5,630 bases of DNA from an uncultured Eubacteriales bacterium. Its GTDB lineage: Bacteria; Bacillota; Clostridia; Oscillospirales; Oscillospiraceae. Position 1 is the stretch's first letter, and each line of letters opens with the position of its first letter. The notes below the pieces were generated by a model, which saw only the letters and a program-made list of their open reading frames with translations, searched no databases and was not told where the DNA came from. The translations under genes were made by a program, and so were the position numbers. Below, piece after piece: positions 5,512-5,630 of this stretch. The stretch covers positions 1 to 5,630 of the forward strand of contig URTG01000118.1 of assembly GCA_900550705.1 (NCBI GenBank), in the 5' to 3' direction.

Positions 5512-5629
5512 CAGCTTGTGGAAAAAGTGGCTTCGCCGCTTTTTTGCCAAGCTGAAAGGGAACCCTGACGGTTCCCTTTCCAACTATCCTTCCCTCCGAA
5601 TCCTTTGGCCGGAAGGACTTTTTCGACAG
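5512..5629 (+). repeat. Dispersed structured repeat, copy 3 (long form, three hairpins)
   Basis: Three stem-loops follow one another. The first has outer arms CAGCTTG (5512-5518) and CAAGCTG (5548-5554) enclosing the same A-rich/T-rich hairpin as copy 2. The second is GAAAGGGAACC (5554-5564) and GGTTCCCTTTC (5570-5580), a perfect 11-bp stem with a five-base loop. The third is TCCTTCC (5587-5593) and GGAAGGA (5611-5617), matching copy 1. It ends in CTTTTTCGACAG at the window edge, so its full extent is unknown. There is no open reading frame of note inside it. Confidence 0.78.
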
Positions 5630-5630
5630 T

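Noticed and set aside
1821..5629. CRISPR array
   Set aside because: The repeats are few, unevenly spaced by kilobases, differ in module content, and no cas gene is present.

Overview
The window looks like chromosomal DNA from a GC-rich, low-redox Firmicute, most plausibly a gut clostridium of the Oscillospiraceae type (Flavonifractor/Lawsonibacter/Oscillibacter-like). The evidence is textbook AAGGAGG ribosome binding sites, sigma-A type promoters, strong G/C preference at third codon positions, an LtaS-type polyglycerolphosphate enzyme (a Gram-positive envelope function), an NhaC antiporter, and small family proteins (TSCPD, TIGR01906) typical of clostridia. The genus is an inference; no rRNA or other marker is present.

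Layout. Positions 55-1739 hold a three-gene operon on the minus strand, read right to left: a YhhN/lysoplasmalogenase-like membrane protein, a TIGR01906 (DUF1461) membrane protein whose start overlaps the end of the first gene, and a small TSCPD-domain protein. Positions 1740-1950 are a divergent intergenic region with two back-to-back sigma-A promoters, one per direction, and a copy of a structured repeat between them. Positions 1951-4014 hold one long plus-strand gene for a five-helix membrane enzyme of the lipoteichoic acid synthase/sulfatase superfamily with all core catalytic residues. It ends at a long, A/T-flanked, bidirectional terminator (4016-4060). Positions 4146-5456 hold an NhaC-family Na+/H+ antiporter on the minus strand, convergent with the LtaS-like gene. 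Its upstream region (5457-5630) has a leader hairpin and a dense cluster of repeat hairpins running to the window edge.

How the genes fit together. Everything except the TSCPD protein is an integral membrane protein. The LtaS-like enzyme uses or cleaves phosphatidylglycerol-type headgroups. The YhhN-like protein belongs to a family with lysoplasmalogenase members, and plasmalogens are common in anaerobic clostridia. Being divergently transcribed from a shared 211-base region, these two units could be a co-regulated envelope/lipid block, but this is inference from position only. The nhaC gene appears to be an independent unit.

The most notable non-gene content is a family of modular stem-loop repeats in all three intergenic regions (1821-1881, 4093-4129, 5512-5629), all in the same orientation. 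They share a 16-base end and are built from different combinations of the same hairpins. A separate 7-base tandem repeat (32-59) overlaps the stop codon of the TSCPD gene. No phage, CRISPR, transposase, tRNA or rRNA gene is visible, and no clearly new multi-gene system can be claimed from the sequence alone.
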